Shown one piece after another: positions 46,508 to 55,062 of a DNA stretch of 64,000 bases; the first letter of the stretch is position 1; each line of letters begins with the position of its first letter. The DNA is taken from contig CANJXQ010000002.1 in the NCBI GenBank assembly GCA_947478805.1, positions 25,729 through 89,728 of the forward strand. The letters run 5' to 3'. The notes below the pieces were generated by a model. The model searched no databases. It saw nothing but the letters and a program-made list of their open reading frames with translations, and was not told where the DNA came from. A program made the translations under genes and the position numbers. This DNA is from Betaproteobacteria bacterium (lineage in GTDB: Bacteria > Pseudomonadota > Gammaproteobacteria > Burkholderiales > SG8-39).

Positions 46508-48028
46508 ATGATGAAAAAGCTACTCGCTTTACTGGCCGTCTTTGGCGCCGTCACATTCGCGGCACCGACATGGGCTGCGGATGACAAGCCGGCGGCGACC
46601 GCGGCACCTGCTGCTGCAGCGCCTGCTGCGGCGGCTCCAGCTGCCGCAGCACCGGCGGCTGCGCCCGCTGCAGCCGCAGCAGCACCTGCTGCTGCCACCC
46701 CTCCGCAAAAAGTGGACAAGGGCGATACCGCCTGGATGATCGTCGCCACGGCCTTCGTGATCCTCATGACCATTCCTGGCCTGGCACTGTTCTACGGCGG
46801 CCTCGTCCGCTCCAAGAACATGCTGTCCGTGTTGATGCAAACCTTCGTCACCTTTTCACTGCTGGCAGTGCTATGGGTGATTTACGGTTACAGCATCGCC
46901 TTCACGGAGGGCAGCGGGCCCTTAGGCGCGTTCTTCGGCGGATTCTCCAAGCTGTTCATGGCCGGCATCACGCCTGACAGCAACGTGGCTACGTTCAGCA
47001 AGGGACAGTACATCCCCGAGTACATCTACGTCGCCTTCCAGTTGACCTTCGCGGCCATCACGCCGGCGCTGATCATCGGTGCGTTTGCCGAGCGGATCAA
47101 GTTCTCGGCGGTGCTGCTGTTCATGGTGCTGTGGTTCACCTTCTCGTACCTGCCGATGGCGCATATGGTCTGGTACTGGGACGGCCCCGACGCCTACACC
47201 GACGCGAAAGCAGCGGAGCTGGCTGCCAGCCACGCCGGATTCCTGTTCCAGAAGGGCGCAATCGACTTCGCTGGTGGCACGGTGGTGCACATCAATGCCG
47301 GTATCGCCGGCCTGGTGGGTGCCTTCGTTCTGGGCAAGCGCCTGGGCCTGGGTCGCGAATCGATGACGCCACACAGCGTGACCATGACCATGGTTGGCGC
47401 CTGCCTGCTGTGGGTGGGCTGGTTCGGCTTCAACGTCGGCTCCAACCTCGAAGCCACAGGGACCGCAGCACTGGCGTTCATCAACACGCTGGTCGCTACT
47501 GCTGCGGCAACACTGGCCTGGACCTTCCTCGAGTGGGTCTTCAAGGGCAAGCCGAGCATGGTGGGAGCAGCCTCGGGCGCCGTCGCCGGTCTGGTGGCAG
47601 TCACACCGGCCTGCGGCTTCGTCGGGCCGATGGGTGCAATCGCCCTGGGCGCCATCGCCGGTGCCCTGTGCCTGTGGGCAGTGCACAGCTTGAAGAAGAT
47701 GCTTGGTGCGGACGACGCGCTGGACGTGTTCGGCGTGCACGGCGTCGGCGGGATCGTCGGCGCCCTCGGCACGGCGATCTTCGCCTCGCCGTCGCTCGGT
47801 GGCGCAGGTGTCTACGACTACGTCATCAACAAGGTCGGTGAATACGACATGGGCGCGCAGTTCGTGAGCCAGCTCTGGGCGGTGGGTACGGCCCTGGTCT
47901 GGTCGGGTGTGGTTGCCTTCATCGCCTTCAAGATCGTCGATATCGTCATCGGTCTTCGTGTCAGTGAAGAAGAAGAGCGCGAGGGCCTGGACACGACCTA
48001 CCACGGCGAGTCCGCCTACCACCACTAA
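46508..48028 (+). CDS. amtB: Ammonium transporter AmtB
   Basis: Inner-membrane ammonium channel of 506 aa. A cleavable signal peptide is followed by an unusual stretch of about 45 residues almost entirely Ala and Pro (residues 25-70), then 11 membrane helices. AWMIVATAFVILMTIPGLALFYGGL starts the channel; VVHINAGIAGLVGAFVLGKR and DDALDVFGVHGVGGIVGALG contain the twin pore His residues. Coupled with glnK. The Ala/Pro region would be a periplasmic extension. Confidence 0.95.
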   Translation: MMKKLLALLAVFGAVTFAAPTWAADDKPAATAAPAAAAPAAAAPAAAAPAAAPAAAAAAPAAATPPQKVDKGDTAWMIVATAFVILMTIPGLALFYGGLVRSKNMLSVLMQTFVTFSLLAVLWVIYGYSIAFTEGSGPLGAFFGGFSKLFMAGITPDSNVATFSKGQYIPEYIYVAFQLTFAAITPALIIGAFAERIKFSAVLLFMVLWFTFSYLPMAHMVWYWDGPDAYTDAKAAELAASHAGFLFQKGAIDFAGGTVVHINAGIAGLVGAFVLGKRLGLGRESMTPHSVTMTMVGACLLWVGWFGFNVGSNLEATGTAALAFINTLVATAAATLAWTFLEWVFKGKPSMVGAASGAVAGLVAVTPACGFVGPMGAIALGAIAGALCLWAVHSLKKMLGADDALDVFGVHGVGGIVGALGTAIFASPSLGGAGVYDYVINKVGEYDMGAQFVSQLWAVGTALVWSGVVAFIAFKIVDIVIGLRVSEEEEREGLDTTYHGESAYHH

Positions 48029-48110
48029 CCGAATCCCCGGTCTATCGGGCGCACCGCCAGATAGACCGGCAACGCGCAGGGGCGAAGCCCGCAAGGGCTT
48101 TGACTTTCGA

Positions 48111-48137
48111 GGGCACCTTCGCAGGTGCCCTTTTTTT
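48111..48137 (+). terminator. Rho-independent terminator after amtB
   Basis: Perfect 8-bp stem GGGCACCT/AGGTGCCC with a TCGC loop followed by seven T residues. It ends the glnK-amtB transcript. Confidence 0.92.
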
Positions 48138-48166
48138 ATTCCCCGCCGGCGTGCGACAATTCCCCC

Positions 48167-48859
48167 ATGAGCTACGTCATCCCCCTCTGGGACCCGGTGT
48201 CCCTCGCTGTCAGCGGATCACCAGACCGCTTCCCCGTTCGCCGCGTGTTCTGCGTCGGCCGCAATTACGCCGACCATCAGAAGGAAATGGGCGGCACCGG
48301 ACGCGAGCAGCCGTTCTTCTTTGCCAAGGCCGCGCACGATGTCGTGCCGGGTGGTGGCGACATTGCCTACCCGCCCAAAACCGCCAACTACCATTGGGAA
48401 ACCGAAATGGTGGTGGCCATCGGCAAGGGCGGTGCGCGCATTGCAGCCGAGAACGCCAACGCCCATGTCTGGGGTTACACCATCGGTCTGGACATGACCC
48501 GCCGCGACCTGCAGCAGGTCGGCAAGGACAAGGGCCAGCCGTGGACCTTCGGCAAGGATTTCGACCAGGCGGCGCCCATGGGAACACTGATGCCTGCGGC
48601 GAAAATCGGACATCCGTCCAAGGCGCGCATCTGGCTGCAGGTCAACGGACAGGTCAAGCAGGATGCCAACATCGAGCAGATGATCTGGAGCGTGCCGGAG
48701 CAGATTGCGTTCCTGTCGCAGCATTACACGCTGGAAGCGGGCGACCTGATCATGACGGGGACGCCCGCCGGCGTGGGTGCCGCGAAGCCGGGCGATGAGC
48801 TCATTGCCGCCATCGATGGCCTTGGCGAATTGCGTGTCAGGATATTACCGCCTGCTTAA
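48167..48859 (+). CDS. Fumarylacetoacetate hydrolase family protein
   Basis: 230-aa FAH-fold hydrolase/isomerase. VFCVGRNYADHQKEMG, the metal-binding HWETEMVVAIGKGG (Glu-x-Glu), GYTIGLDMTRRDLQ (Asp) and LIMTGTPAGVGA are intact. Members act on acylpyruvates or fumarylpyruvate in aromatic catabolism; the residues seen fit the acylpyruvate/fumarylpyruvate group but do not fix the substrate. Start at the ATG 48167, 30 bp after the terminator. Confidence 0.88.
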   Translation: MSYVIPLWDPVSLAVSGSPDRFPVRRVFCVGRNYADHQKEMGGTGREQPFFFAKAAHDVVPGGGDIAYPPKTANYHWETEMVVAIGKGGARIAAENANAHVWGYTIGLDMTRRDLQQVGKDKGQPWTFGKDFDQAAPMGTLMPAAKIGHPSKARIWLQVNGQVKQDANIEQMIWSVPEQIAFLSQHYTLEAGDLIMTGTPAGVGAAKPGDELIAAIDGLGELRVRILPPA

Positions 48860-48961
48860 GGCCGGTTGGTAAGTTGTAATGCAACTTGACAGTATTTCCA
48901 TGACGTGGCGCGGCCCTGCAGCGCCACTGTTTCCGCCGCACGACCGCGCCTGGGAGGAACC

Positions 48962-50461
48962 ATGAGCCAGCTCACCACTGAAGAACGCCGGCAATTGCAG
49001 GTTGCCGAGAAAGCCCTGTTTCCCTCGCCCATTCCCGTGCAGTCGGTCTCCAGCGACGAGTTCATGCCGCCGCCACAGACGGCGCGCCAGCGCGAATTCG
49101 AAGCGCGCGTGAAGGACATCGGCGACAGGCTGGCCAAGCGACACAACCTTTCCCGGCGCGATTTCTTTCGCACGGCAGCGGGCATGGCGGCGGCGTTCCT
49201 CGCCATGAACGACACCTATGGCCCGATATTCGGCGTCTCGCGTGCGGAAGCACAGACGCCGGAACTGGCCAATGAGCGCGCCAGGCAGCTTTCCGGCCAG
49301 TTCATCATGGACATGCACACGCATTTCCTGCGCGACGACACGCGCCTGGAGGGCTTCGTTCGCGCGCGCGAAGCGGTGGGCAAGGCCGGGTGGAATCCGC
49401 TCTTGCGCGGCAAGGAGCAGACGCTCGAAGACCTGAAATTCGCCAACTACCTGAAGGAAATCTATCTCGACAGCGACACCAAGGTGGCCTGCATCAGCGG
49501 CTCGCCCTCGGAAGATGCGCGCGACTGGTTCCTCACCAACGAAATGAAGGTGCAGGCGCGCTCCACGGTGAACGCCATCGCCGGCACCAAGCGCCTGTTC
49601 GCCCACGGCATCTTCACCCCGGGCTACCCCGGCTGGATGGAAGCCATCGATCGCATGGCCAGTGAACTCAAGCCCGACTCCTGGAAGGGCTATACGGTGG
49701 GCGACAACACCAACAAGCACCTGTCGCGGCACCCGTACCGGCTCGACGACGAGAAGCTGCTCTATCCGGCCTACGAGAAATTCGTCAAGTCGGGCATTCG
49801 CAATGTCTGCATCCACAAGGGGCTGTTCGCGCCGTCGACGACCAAGCAGTTCCCCAACCTTGTCACTTACGCCGACGTACGCGATGTGGGCAAGGCGGCG
49901 AAGGATTGGCCGCAACTCAATTTCATCATCTATCACTCGGGCTACCGCATGGGCGGCGGCGGACGCGCTGCCGACGCGTGGGAACAGTTCGAGAAAACCG
50001 GCCGCATCGACTGGGTTACCGACCTTGCGGAAATTCCGGGCAAGTTCGGCGTATCGAACGTGTATGCCGACCTCGGGCAGATCTTCGCGCAGACCACCAT
50101 CGCCGAGCCCAAGTTGACGGCAACCATGCTGGGAATGCTCATCAAGGGGATGGGTGCCGACCATATCTGCTGGGGCACCGACGCCATCTGGACCGGCGCG
50201 CCGCAATGGCAAATCGAAGCCCTGCGGCGCCTTGAAATCCCGGAGGATCTGCGCAGGAAGCATGGCTATGCCGAACTGGGGCCCGCCGACGGCCGGGTCA
50301 AGAATGCCATCTTCGGCGAGAACAATGCCCGCCTGTACGCCTATACCCAGCGACAGCGCGCCGCGTTGGAAGGCGACCGCATTGCCGAGGCGAGAGCCGC
50401 TTACGAACGCGATGGCAGCATGCGAACGAATCTCGCGTATGGGTACGCCAACATGGGATGA
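48962..50461 (+). CDS. Amidohydrolase with internal twin-arginine motif
   Basis: 499-aa amidohydrolase-2 type protein. GGGAGGAACC precedes the ATG at 48962. Residues 1-60 are hydrophilic; LSRRDFFRTAAGMAAAFLA at residues 63-81 is a Tat signal-like SRRxFF motif and hydrophobic segment, so the export signal is unusually far from the N-terminus. The TIM-barrel domain starts at about 105 with FIMDMHTHFLRDD (metal-binding HxH) and includes IIYHSGYRM and a DHICWGTDAIW segment near the C-terminus (Asp). Substrate unknown. Confidence 0.85.
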   Translation: MSQLTTEERRQLQVAEKALFPSPIPVQSVSSDEFMPPPQTARQREFEARVKDIGDRLAKRHNLSRRDFFRTAAGMAAAFLAMNDTYGPIFGVSRAEAQTPELANERARQLSGQFIMDMHTHFLRDDTRLEGFVRAREAVGKAGWNPLLRGKEQTLEDLKFANYLKEIYLDSDTKVACISGSPSEDARDWFLTNEMKVQARSTVNAIAGTKRLFAHGIFTPGYPGWMEAIDRMASELKPDSWKGYTVGDNTNKHLSRHPYRLDDEKLLYPAYEKFVKSGIRNVCIHKGLFAPSTTKQFPNLVTYADVRDVGKAAKDWPQLNFIIYHSGYRMGGGGRAADAWEQFEKTGRIDWVTDLAEIPGKFGVSNVYADLGQIFAQTTIAEPKLTATMLGMLIKGMGADHICWGTDAIWTGAPQWQIEALRRLEIPEDLRRKHGYAELGPADGRVKNAIFGENNARLYAYTQRQRAALEGDRIAEARAAYERDGSMRTNLAYGYANMG

Positions 50462-50625
50462 GCGCCAGCGTCTGCGTTCGACTATCGACGCAGGCAACTG
50501 GGCGCAGCCTAATGCCAGCACCCACGACTTGGGGTAACCTACAGCCTCTGCTTTGAGAACTGCAATCGAGACTGCCTCGCAGTCGCCGGATATCGGTTTC
50601 TCACTTTCCCCGGAGGAACAAAACC

Positions 50626-51594
50626 ATGAATCACCCGTTCAAACGGTTGGCTATGCTCAGCTTGCTGGTGTCGGTTTGCGCCGGCGCCATTGCGCAGTCG
50701 TATCCGACTCGCCCGGTCACGTTTACGTCCGCGATGGCGGCCGGCTCGACCACCGATATCCTGGCCCGGGAAGTGGCCAAACTCCTGTCCGAGCGCATGG
50801 GACAAGCCATCATCGTCGAGACCATATCAGGCGGCGGCGGGATCGTGGCCGCCAAGAAGGTGATCAACGCGCAGCCTGACGGCTATAACCTGCTTTTCGT
50901 CACCAACGGACTGACCTCGAACCAGGCCATGCGCAGCAAGCCCGATTTCGACATCGCCAAGGATCTGGTGGCGATCTCACCGTTGTTCGAAGGCATTTTC
51001 GGCATCTACATCAATCCGGACCTCCCGGCCAAGACGCTGCAGGAATTCGTCGCCTATGCCAAGGCGCGCCCGGGCAAGATCAACTACGGCACCAGCGGTA
51101 TCGGCGGCATCGTGCACCTGGTGAATGCCGATTTCGCCGTGCGTGCGGGACTGGACATGGTTCACGTACCCTACAAGGGCGGTGCCGAGTACCTGCCGGC
51201 CACCATGGCCAACCAGGTCCAGCTGTCGTTTGCGGACGTCACCTTTGCCCAGCCGCAGGTGGATGCGGGCAAAGTGCGCCTCCTTGCAGTCACCTCCAAA
51301 CAGCGCCTGCCGCAAATGCCCAACGTGCCCACGTTCGAGGAAAGCGGCTATCCCGGCTACACGCCCACCTTCTGGACGGGGCTTTACGCGCCGCGCGGCA
51401 CGCCGCAAGCGGTGATCGACCGCATCAACGCGGAAGTCCGCGCCATCATCACCCCGCCGGAAGCCAAAGCGCGTTATGCCGCGCGAGGCTACCAAACCCT
51501 GTGGATGACCCCCGCCGAAGCGCAGAAGCGCGTGGTCGATGAAATCGCGCAGTTCAACAAGACGATCGACACGGTCAAGATCGAACGTCAGTAG
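50626..51594 (+). CDS. Tripartite tricarboxylate transporter (Bug/TctC) receptor
   Basis: Periplasmic binding protein of 322 aa. A signal peptide (ending GAIAQ) is followed by YPTRPVTFTSAMAAGSTTDILAREV, the Bug-family start, and GKINYGTSGIGGIVHL, VHVPYKGGAEYLPA. No tctA/tctB membrane genes are adjacent, the usual orphan situation in Burkholderiales. Likely binds a carboxylate related to the neighbouring hydrolases. ACCATG with GGAGG upstream marks the start. Confidence 0.93.
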   Translation: MNHPFKRLAMLSLLVSVCAGAIAQSYPTRPVTFTSAMAAGSTTDILAREVAKLLSERMGQAIIVETISGGGGIVAAKKVINAQPDGYNLLFVTNGLTSNQAMRSKPDFDIAKDLVAISPLFEGIFGIYINPDLPAKTLQEFVAYAKARPGKINYGTSGIGGIVHLVNADFAVRAGLDMVHVPYKGGAEYLPATMANQVQLSFADVTFAQPQVDAGKVRLLAVTSKQRLPQMPNVPTFEESGYPGYTPTFWTGLYAPRGTPQAVIDRINAEVRAIITPPEAKARYAARGYQTLWMTPAEAQKRVVDEIAQFNKTIDTVKIERQ

Positions 51595-51682
51595 TTGAAT
51601 TGCTTATGCAAGACCCACAATGGAGCCAGTCGCTAGCTCCGCTGTCCTGCCCCGTTGCCCTGCCTCGTTGCCCTCAGGACTC

Positions 51683-52714
51683 TCAGGAATCGAAACGTCG
51701 CGATGCCGACCGGCTCAGCCCCCAGCCGCAGAAATAGCAGGAGTGATAGGGCGACTCGTCGCCCGCGACGAAGACCAGGATGTCCTTCGGCGAGCGCGTG
51801 ATCAGGACGCGGCCGTTCTCGACGGTCCACGTGCCCGTGATGATGTTGCCTTCCTTCGGCAGATCGGCGAGCGGAATCTTGGTACGCTCGAACAGCGTAT
51901 TCTGGATGTCCTCGCGCGACATGCCCGCTTCGGCCAGGATTCTTGCGTGGCCGCCGGACAGGGCCACGCCCAGCGCCCCGTCTGAAAAGCACACGTTCAA
52001 CCCGCCCTGCATGGCGCGCGCAAGGCTGTGGAGGATGGCATCGGCGCTGGTGTAGACAGCCGGCACGTTGATCACCGACTCGACGTTGAACGTGGTCACC
52101 ACGCTGTCTTCGGCCTTGAAGCCGAGCGTGGTATGCAGCGCCGGCCACGGGCTGATCTCCTCGTTCTCGCCCAGCACCATGACCATCTTCCAGGGCGCGC
52201 CCAGCGTCGACCGGTCCACCGGGGGAATCGCGCCACCGATGTTGCGAAGCACGAGCCTGATCGCGCGGCCGATCGTCTGGTTCACAGGATTCCCGACGCC
52301 TAACGCATCCGCGCCGCAGGCGATGCCCAGCCGCTGGCGCGCCGGCCCGTTGACGATGAACATCGGCCCGCCGGCGTTGGTCGTGGTCTGGATGCCATCC
52401 AGATTCAGCTCAGGGTCGGTGACCGCTTGCAATGCCGCGATCAGCAAGGGCATGTACTGGGGCTCGCAGCCTGCCATCACCGCATTCACCGCGAGCTTTT
52501 CGACGGTCGCGGCACCGAGACGCGGCGCGATCGCGGCCACCAGATGATCCGGGGCCAGTCCGCTGGCCTTGACCATCGCTTCCACCCTGTCCGTCGTCGG
52601 TGGCAACACCGGCAGTCCGTCGGACCAACCTTTGCGGGCCGCCCATTGGTTGAACTCGAAGGCATCGGCGGGCGCCGCGGACTGCACCGCGCGCAATCGA
52701 CGGACGGCGTTCAT
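51683..52714 (-). CDS. Conserved protein of unknown function, UGSC partner
   Basis: 343-aa protein with no recognised catalytic motif. It begins within the stop of the UGSC-family gene (ATGA overlap), which couples their translation. Notable segments are GWSDGLPVLPPTTDRVEAM near residue 30, VMAGCEPQYMPLL near residue 80, GGPMFIVNGP near 115, and a C-terminal YHSCYFCGWGL with a CxxC pair. The protein looks soluble. I do not recognise a function; the overlap argues that it works with the selenoprotein, perhaps as another subunit. Confidence 0.8.
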   Translation of the reverse strand: MNAVRRLRAVQSAAPADAFEFNQWAARKGWSDGLPVLPPTTDRVEAMVKASGLAPDHLVAAIAPRLGAATVEKLAVNAVMAGCEPQYMPLLIAALQAVTDPELNLDGIQTTTNAGGPMFIVNGPARQRLGIACGADALGVGNPVNQTIGRAIRLVLRNIGGAIPPVDRSTLGAPWKMVMVLGENEEISPWPALHTTLGFKAEDSVVTTFNVESVINVPAVYTSADAILHSLARAMQGGLNVCFSDGALGVALSGGHARILAEAGMSREDIQNTLFERTKIPLADLPKEGNIITGTWTVENGRVLITRSPKDILVFVAGDESPYHSCYFCGWGLSRSASRRFDS

Positions 52715-53295
52715 CGCGAGCGCTCCCCAAGCGGCGACGTTGCGCCTTCGCGGGTTTCATTGGCGCGTTGCTCGGTCATCCGTTCGTCCATGGACTTCGC
52801 AATCTCTTCGGCCATTTGCCGCCAATCATCGTTGGTCATGAATTCGATCTTCGCCGGCAGGACGATGCGCGGCTGTTCGGCATGCCCCAGACTGCGGAAC
52901 ATGGTTTCGGCGACGACGCGAAATGGCTCGGTCACCAGCGTCATCGTGGGGACGCCCTTTTCGCGGATCTGGATGCTGTCGTGGCAACTCCACGACGTGC
53001 AGGAGCCTCAATTACCCAGCCCGACGATCGTGAGATCCGTGTCCGCGGCGATGGCGTCGATCATGGCCGCTTCCGCGGGCAGCGAAATGCCGGTCACCCA
53101 GTGCCTCACGCGCGTCACACCGTATTTTTCCGTGAGGATGACGTGAAGGTGTTCGGCCAGGGCCGCCATCGAAGTCCAGCCGTTCTCGAGAATGCCCACG
53201 GTCTTGCCGCGCAGGGAATCGGAACGGGCGCCCGCAAATTTTGCTTTCGGCTCGAGGTACTCCTCGGCCATGGGTGACAACACCGTGATGTCCAT
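52711..53295 (-). CDS. UGSC-family selenoprotein (in-frame TGA read as selenocysteine)
   Basis: A single reading frame of 195 codons from ATG 53295 to the stop at 52711, interrupted only by TGA at 53008-53010. Residues 1-95 (MDITVLSPMAEEYLEPKAKF at the start; GKTVGILENGWTSMAALAEHL; ending TIVGLGN) and residues 97-194 (starting GSCTSWSCHDSIQIREKGVP) are both coherent and share codon usage. The TGA falls exactly at the U of the U-G-S-C motif of the UGSC family (Cys or Sec in other members). A SECIS-like hairpin follows at the right distance. GAGGAG lies eight bases before the ATG. The stop overlaps the next gene's ATG. Upstream neighbour is a NitT/TauT-type binding protein, 33 bp away. The role of the family is unknown; a redox or selenol-based catalytic function is inferred. 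If Sec insertion fails, only a 95-residue fragment is made. Confidence 0.88.
52974..53001 (-). promoter_or_regulatory. SECIS-like hairpin
   Basis: On the minus strand a 7-bp perfect stem GTCGTGG/CCACGAC (core 52978-52996) closes a five-base loop AGTTG, with a further TGC/GCA pairing outside a small internal loop. The loop begins 18 nt after the TGA, within the 16-37 nt range of bacterial SECIS elements, and has G in the second loop position, as required for SelB binding. Confidence 0.8.
53008..53010 (-). other. In-frame TGA selenocysteine codon (residue 96)
   Basis: TGA in the context GLGN-TGA-GSC. The flanking frames align as one protein. Read as Sec because of the motif and the adjacent hairpin; it could otherwise be a stop or a sequencing error of a Cys codon. 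Confidence 0.85.
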
Positions 53296-53328
53296 TGCAA
53301 TGCTCCTCAGGATTGGAGTGATCAACCG

Positions 53329-54339
53329 TTAACGACGCGCCGGCTGGCCGTAGACCGCCGTCCAGTAACTCATGTCCACGCGGCTCTCCCAGGAATACTG
53401 GCGGTTCGCGGGGTCGATGAACGATAGGCCGTACTGGAAATACTTGAGCGAGCTCGGCCAGGTGGCAGCGCGGATGTAACCGCTGTCCGGAAACCAGAAC
53501 ATGCGCTCCAGTTCGATCTGCTTGGCGAGATCGTCGACTTTGAAGGTCTTGAAGTCCTCATGCTTCTGCAGCGAAGCCGCAATCTCGTTCAGCGGCGCCG
53601 ACTTGACGTACTGCTCCACGCGGCGCAGCGCCTTCATCAGCTTCTCGACCGCGGCGCGCTTCTTCTGCAGGTTGTCCTTCATGCCCCAGAGGCTGGAGCC
53701 CACCGTGTCCTGAATGGTGTTCGGCGGAATCGAAGAAGGAATGCGCGGATCGACCAGCAGTCGCATGCCGTTGTCCAGGCCCGCCTGCAGGAAGCCGAGC
53801 GCCCCAACGGCGCAGTCGCTGCCGCCCGAGAGCACCGAGGGCACGATCTGGTTGGAATCACCGATGCCGAGGATGCTCCAGGTAGCCCCGGTGCCCGCCT
53901 TGAACGCCATGGCCACCGAATACAGCGCCGTACCGGGCGTTGTGGTGGATACGCGCGTGCAGTCGGCGATCGTCTTGACCTTCGAGGTCACCGCCATGAA
54001 GCCGAGCGCCGTGCCCGAACCCAGCGCGTAGATGATGGCCGTCTCCTTGCCTTCGCGCACCGGCACGAGCGCCGCGGACGCACCCACGGCCGCAATGTCG
54101 CCCTCACCGGCCACGACGAGATTCAGGGTGTTGGCGCGCGCCGTCTTGACCGAGTAGTCGAGGCCCTCCTGCTTGGCGAACCCGAGGGTTTCCAGCAGGT
54201 AGATGTGCGCGAGATTGGCCACATTGGCCGCGCTCATGACGACGATCCGGTCAGCCCCTGCGGCCTGACCATAGCCCAGCGATGGAACGAAACCAGCCAA
54301 TACGATGGCCGCCGATAGCAATGCCGATTTGATACGCAT
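53329..54339 (-). CDS. NitT/TauT-type ABC transporter substrate-binding protein
   Basis: Periplasmic binding protein of 336 aa. A signal peptide (ending SLGYGQAAG) is followed by a NMT1/SsuA-like fold: VVMSAANVANLAHIYLLETLGFAKQEGL and LNLVVAGEGDIAAVGASAALVPV. Family ligands include nitrate, sulfonates, pyrimidine precursors and aromatics; the ligand here is unknown. No ATPase or permease gene is adjacent. It lies directly upstream of the UGSC selenoprotein gene and is probably co-transcribed with it. Confidence 0.87.
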   Translation of the reverse strand: MRIKSALLSAAIVLAGFVPSLGYGQAAGADRIVVMSAANVANLAHIYLLETLGFAKQEGLDYSVKTARANTLNLVVAGEGDIAAVGASAALVPVREGKETAIIYALGSGTALGFMAVTSKVKTIADCTRVSTTTPGTALYSVAMAFKAGTGATWSILGIGDSNQIVPSVLSGGSDCAVGALGFLQAGLDNGMRLLVDPRIPSSIPPNTIQDTVGSSLWGMKDNLQKKRAAVEKLMKALRRVEQYVKSAPLNEIAASLQKHEDFKTFKVDDLAKQIELERMFWFPDSGYIRAATWPSSLKYFQYGLSFIDPANRQYSWESRVDMSYWTAVYGQPARR

Positions 54340-54605
54340 GACGCCTCCCCCGATCGTGAATGCTGCAAACCGGACGACAGTCCTCCAACGCGCCCGGTTC
54401 CCCCCTGTGAACTGCCTTGAACTTCTGCAAACGATGCTACACCCAACAGCCGAATCGCGTCACCCTGCGCTCAGGCAGCGATCACGTTCTTCGATACGTT
54501 TTGCTGCCAGAAATGCTGTCAAAAATGCATATAGCAATCCGTCTGCTCTAGCTATATGACATCAATACTGACAACCATTATGTCAAGTTACAGCGGGTGC
54601 CGCAT

Positions 54606-54866
54606 CTATCGATAGACTTCGCGACGATGTCGTACCGCCGTGATGTCGACACGGCGTTCGCGATCGGATATTCGGCACACGACGCGCCATTCGCCGACAC
54701 GAATTCACCAGAGATCCGACGCACCTTCCAGTTTCACCGCACGGGCTGGACGCGGGTTCCGGGGCAACGCCTCAATCCGCTTGAGAATCCGCAACGCAAT
54801 CGGTGTATCGAGGGCGCGCAATTCCTTGCCCGCGGACCGAGCAAAGACAACCGTGTAATCAGCCAT
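54606..54866 (-). pseudogene. RelE-type toxin gene broken by an in-frame TGA
   Basis: The frame from ATG 54866 encodes a RelE/ParE-like toxin (DYTVVFARSAGKELRALD, then KLEGASDLW) to codon 53, where TGA (54705-54707) replaces what is usually an Arg codon after LW. Translation resumes directly with IRVGEWRVVCRISDRERRVDITAV and ends HRREVYR-TAG at 54606. CGA to TGA is a single transition. No SECIS-like hairpin lies in the required window, so this looks like a nonsense mutation rather than Sec. It overlaps the antitoxin stop by 8 bp. Confidence 0.75.
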
Positions 54867-55062
54867 GTGCTTTGCGTTTGACCTTGGCTTCGAGCAATCG
54901 CTTTACCTGAGCCAGGGAATCGCGCGGCTCCTTGCGCCGCTGATGGGCGACGTAGGCATCGAAAAGATCTTCCCAGAGGCTCTTGTGCTTCTTCAAATCG
55001 ATGAGCACGGCTTTTCTGCGACCTTTTTGATCCATCAGAAACTCAATGCCGGGCACATTCAT
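54859..55062 (-). CDS. RelB-like antitoxin
   Basis: 67-aa protein resembling small antitoxins paired with RelE toxins: GIEFLMDQKGRRKAVLIDLKKH at the N-terminus and a basic helical tail. It overlaps the broken toxin gene by 8 bp, the usual arrangement. The start could be 55062 or the ATG at 55035. No DNA-binding motif is clear. Confidence 0.65.
   Translation of the reverse strand: MNVPGIEFLMDQKGRRKAVLIDLKKHKSLWEDLFDAYVAHQRRKEPRDSLAQVKRLLEAKVKRKAHG

Noticed and set aside
54705..54707. TGA in the RelE-like gene as a second selenocysteine codon
   Set aside because: The family has Arg here and not Cys, and the only nearby hairpin (ATTCG/CGAAT) starts directly after the TGA, too close for a SECIS element.
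54597..54881. 94-codon plus-strand frame opposite the RelE-like gene
   Set aside because: Antisense shadow; the minus-strand frame has clear RelE similarity on both sides of the TGA.
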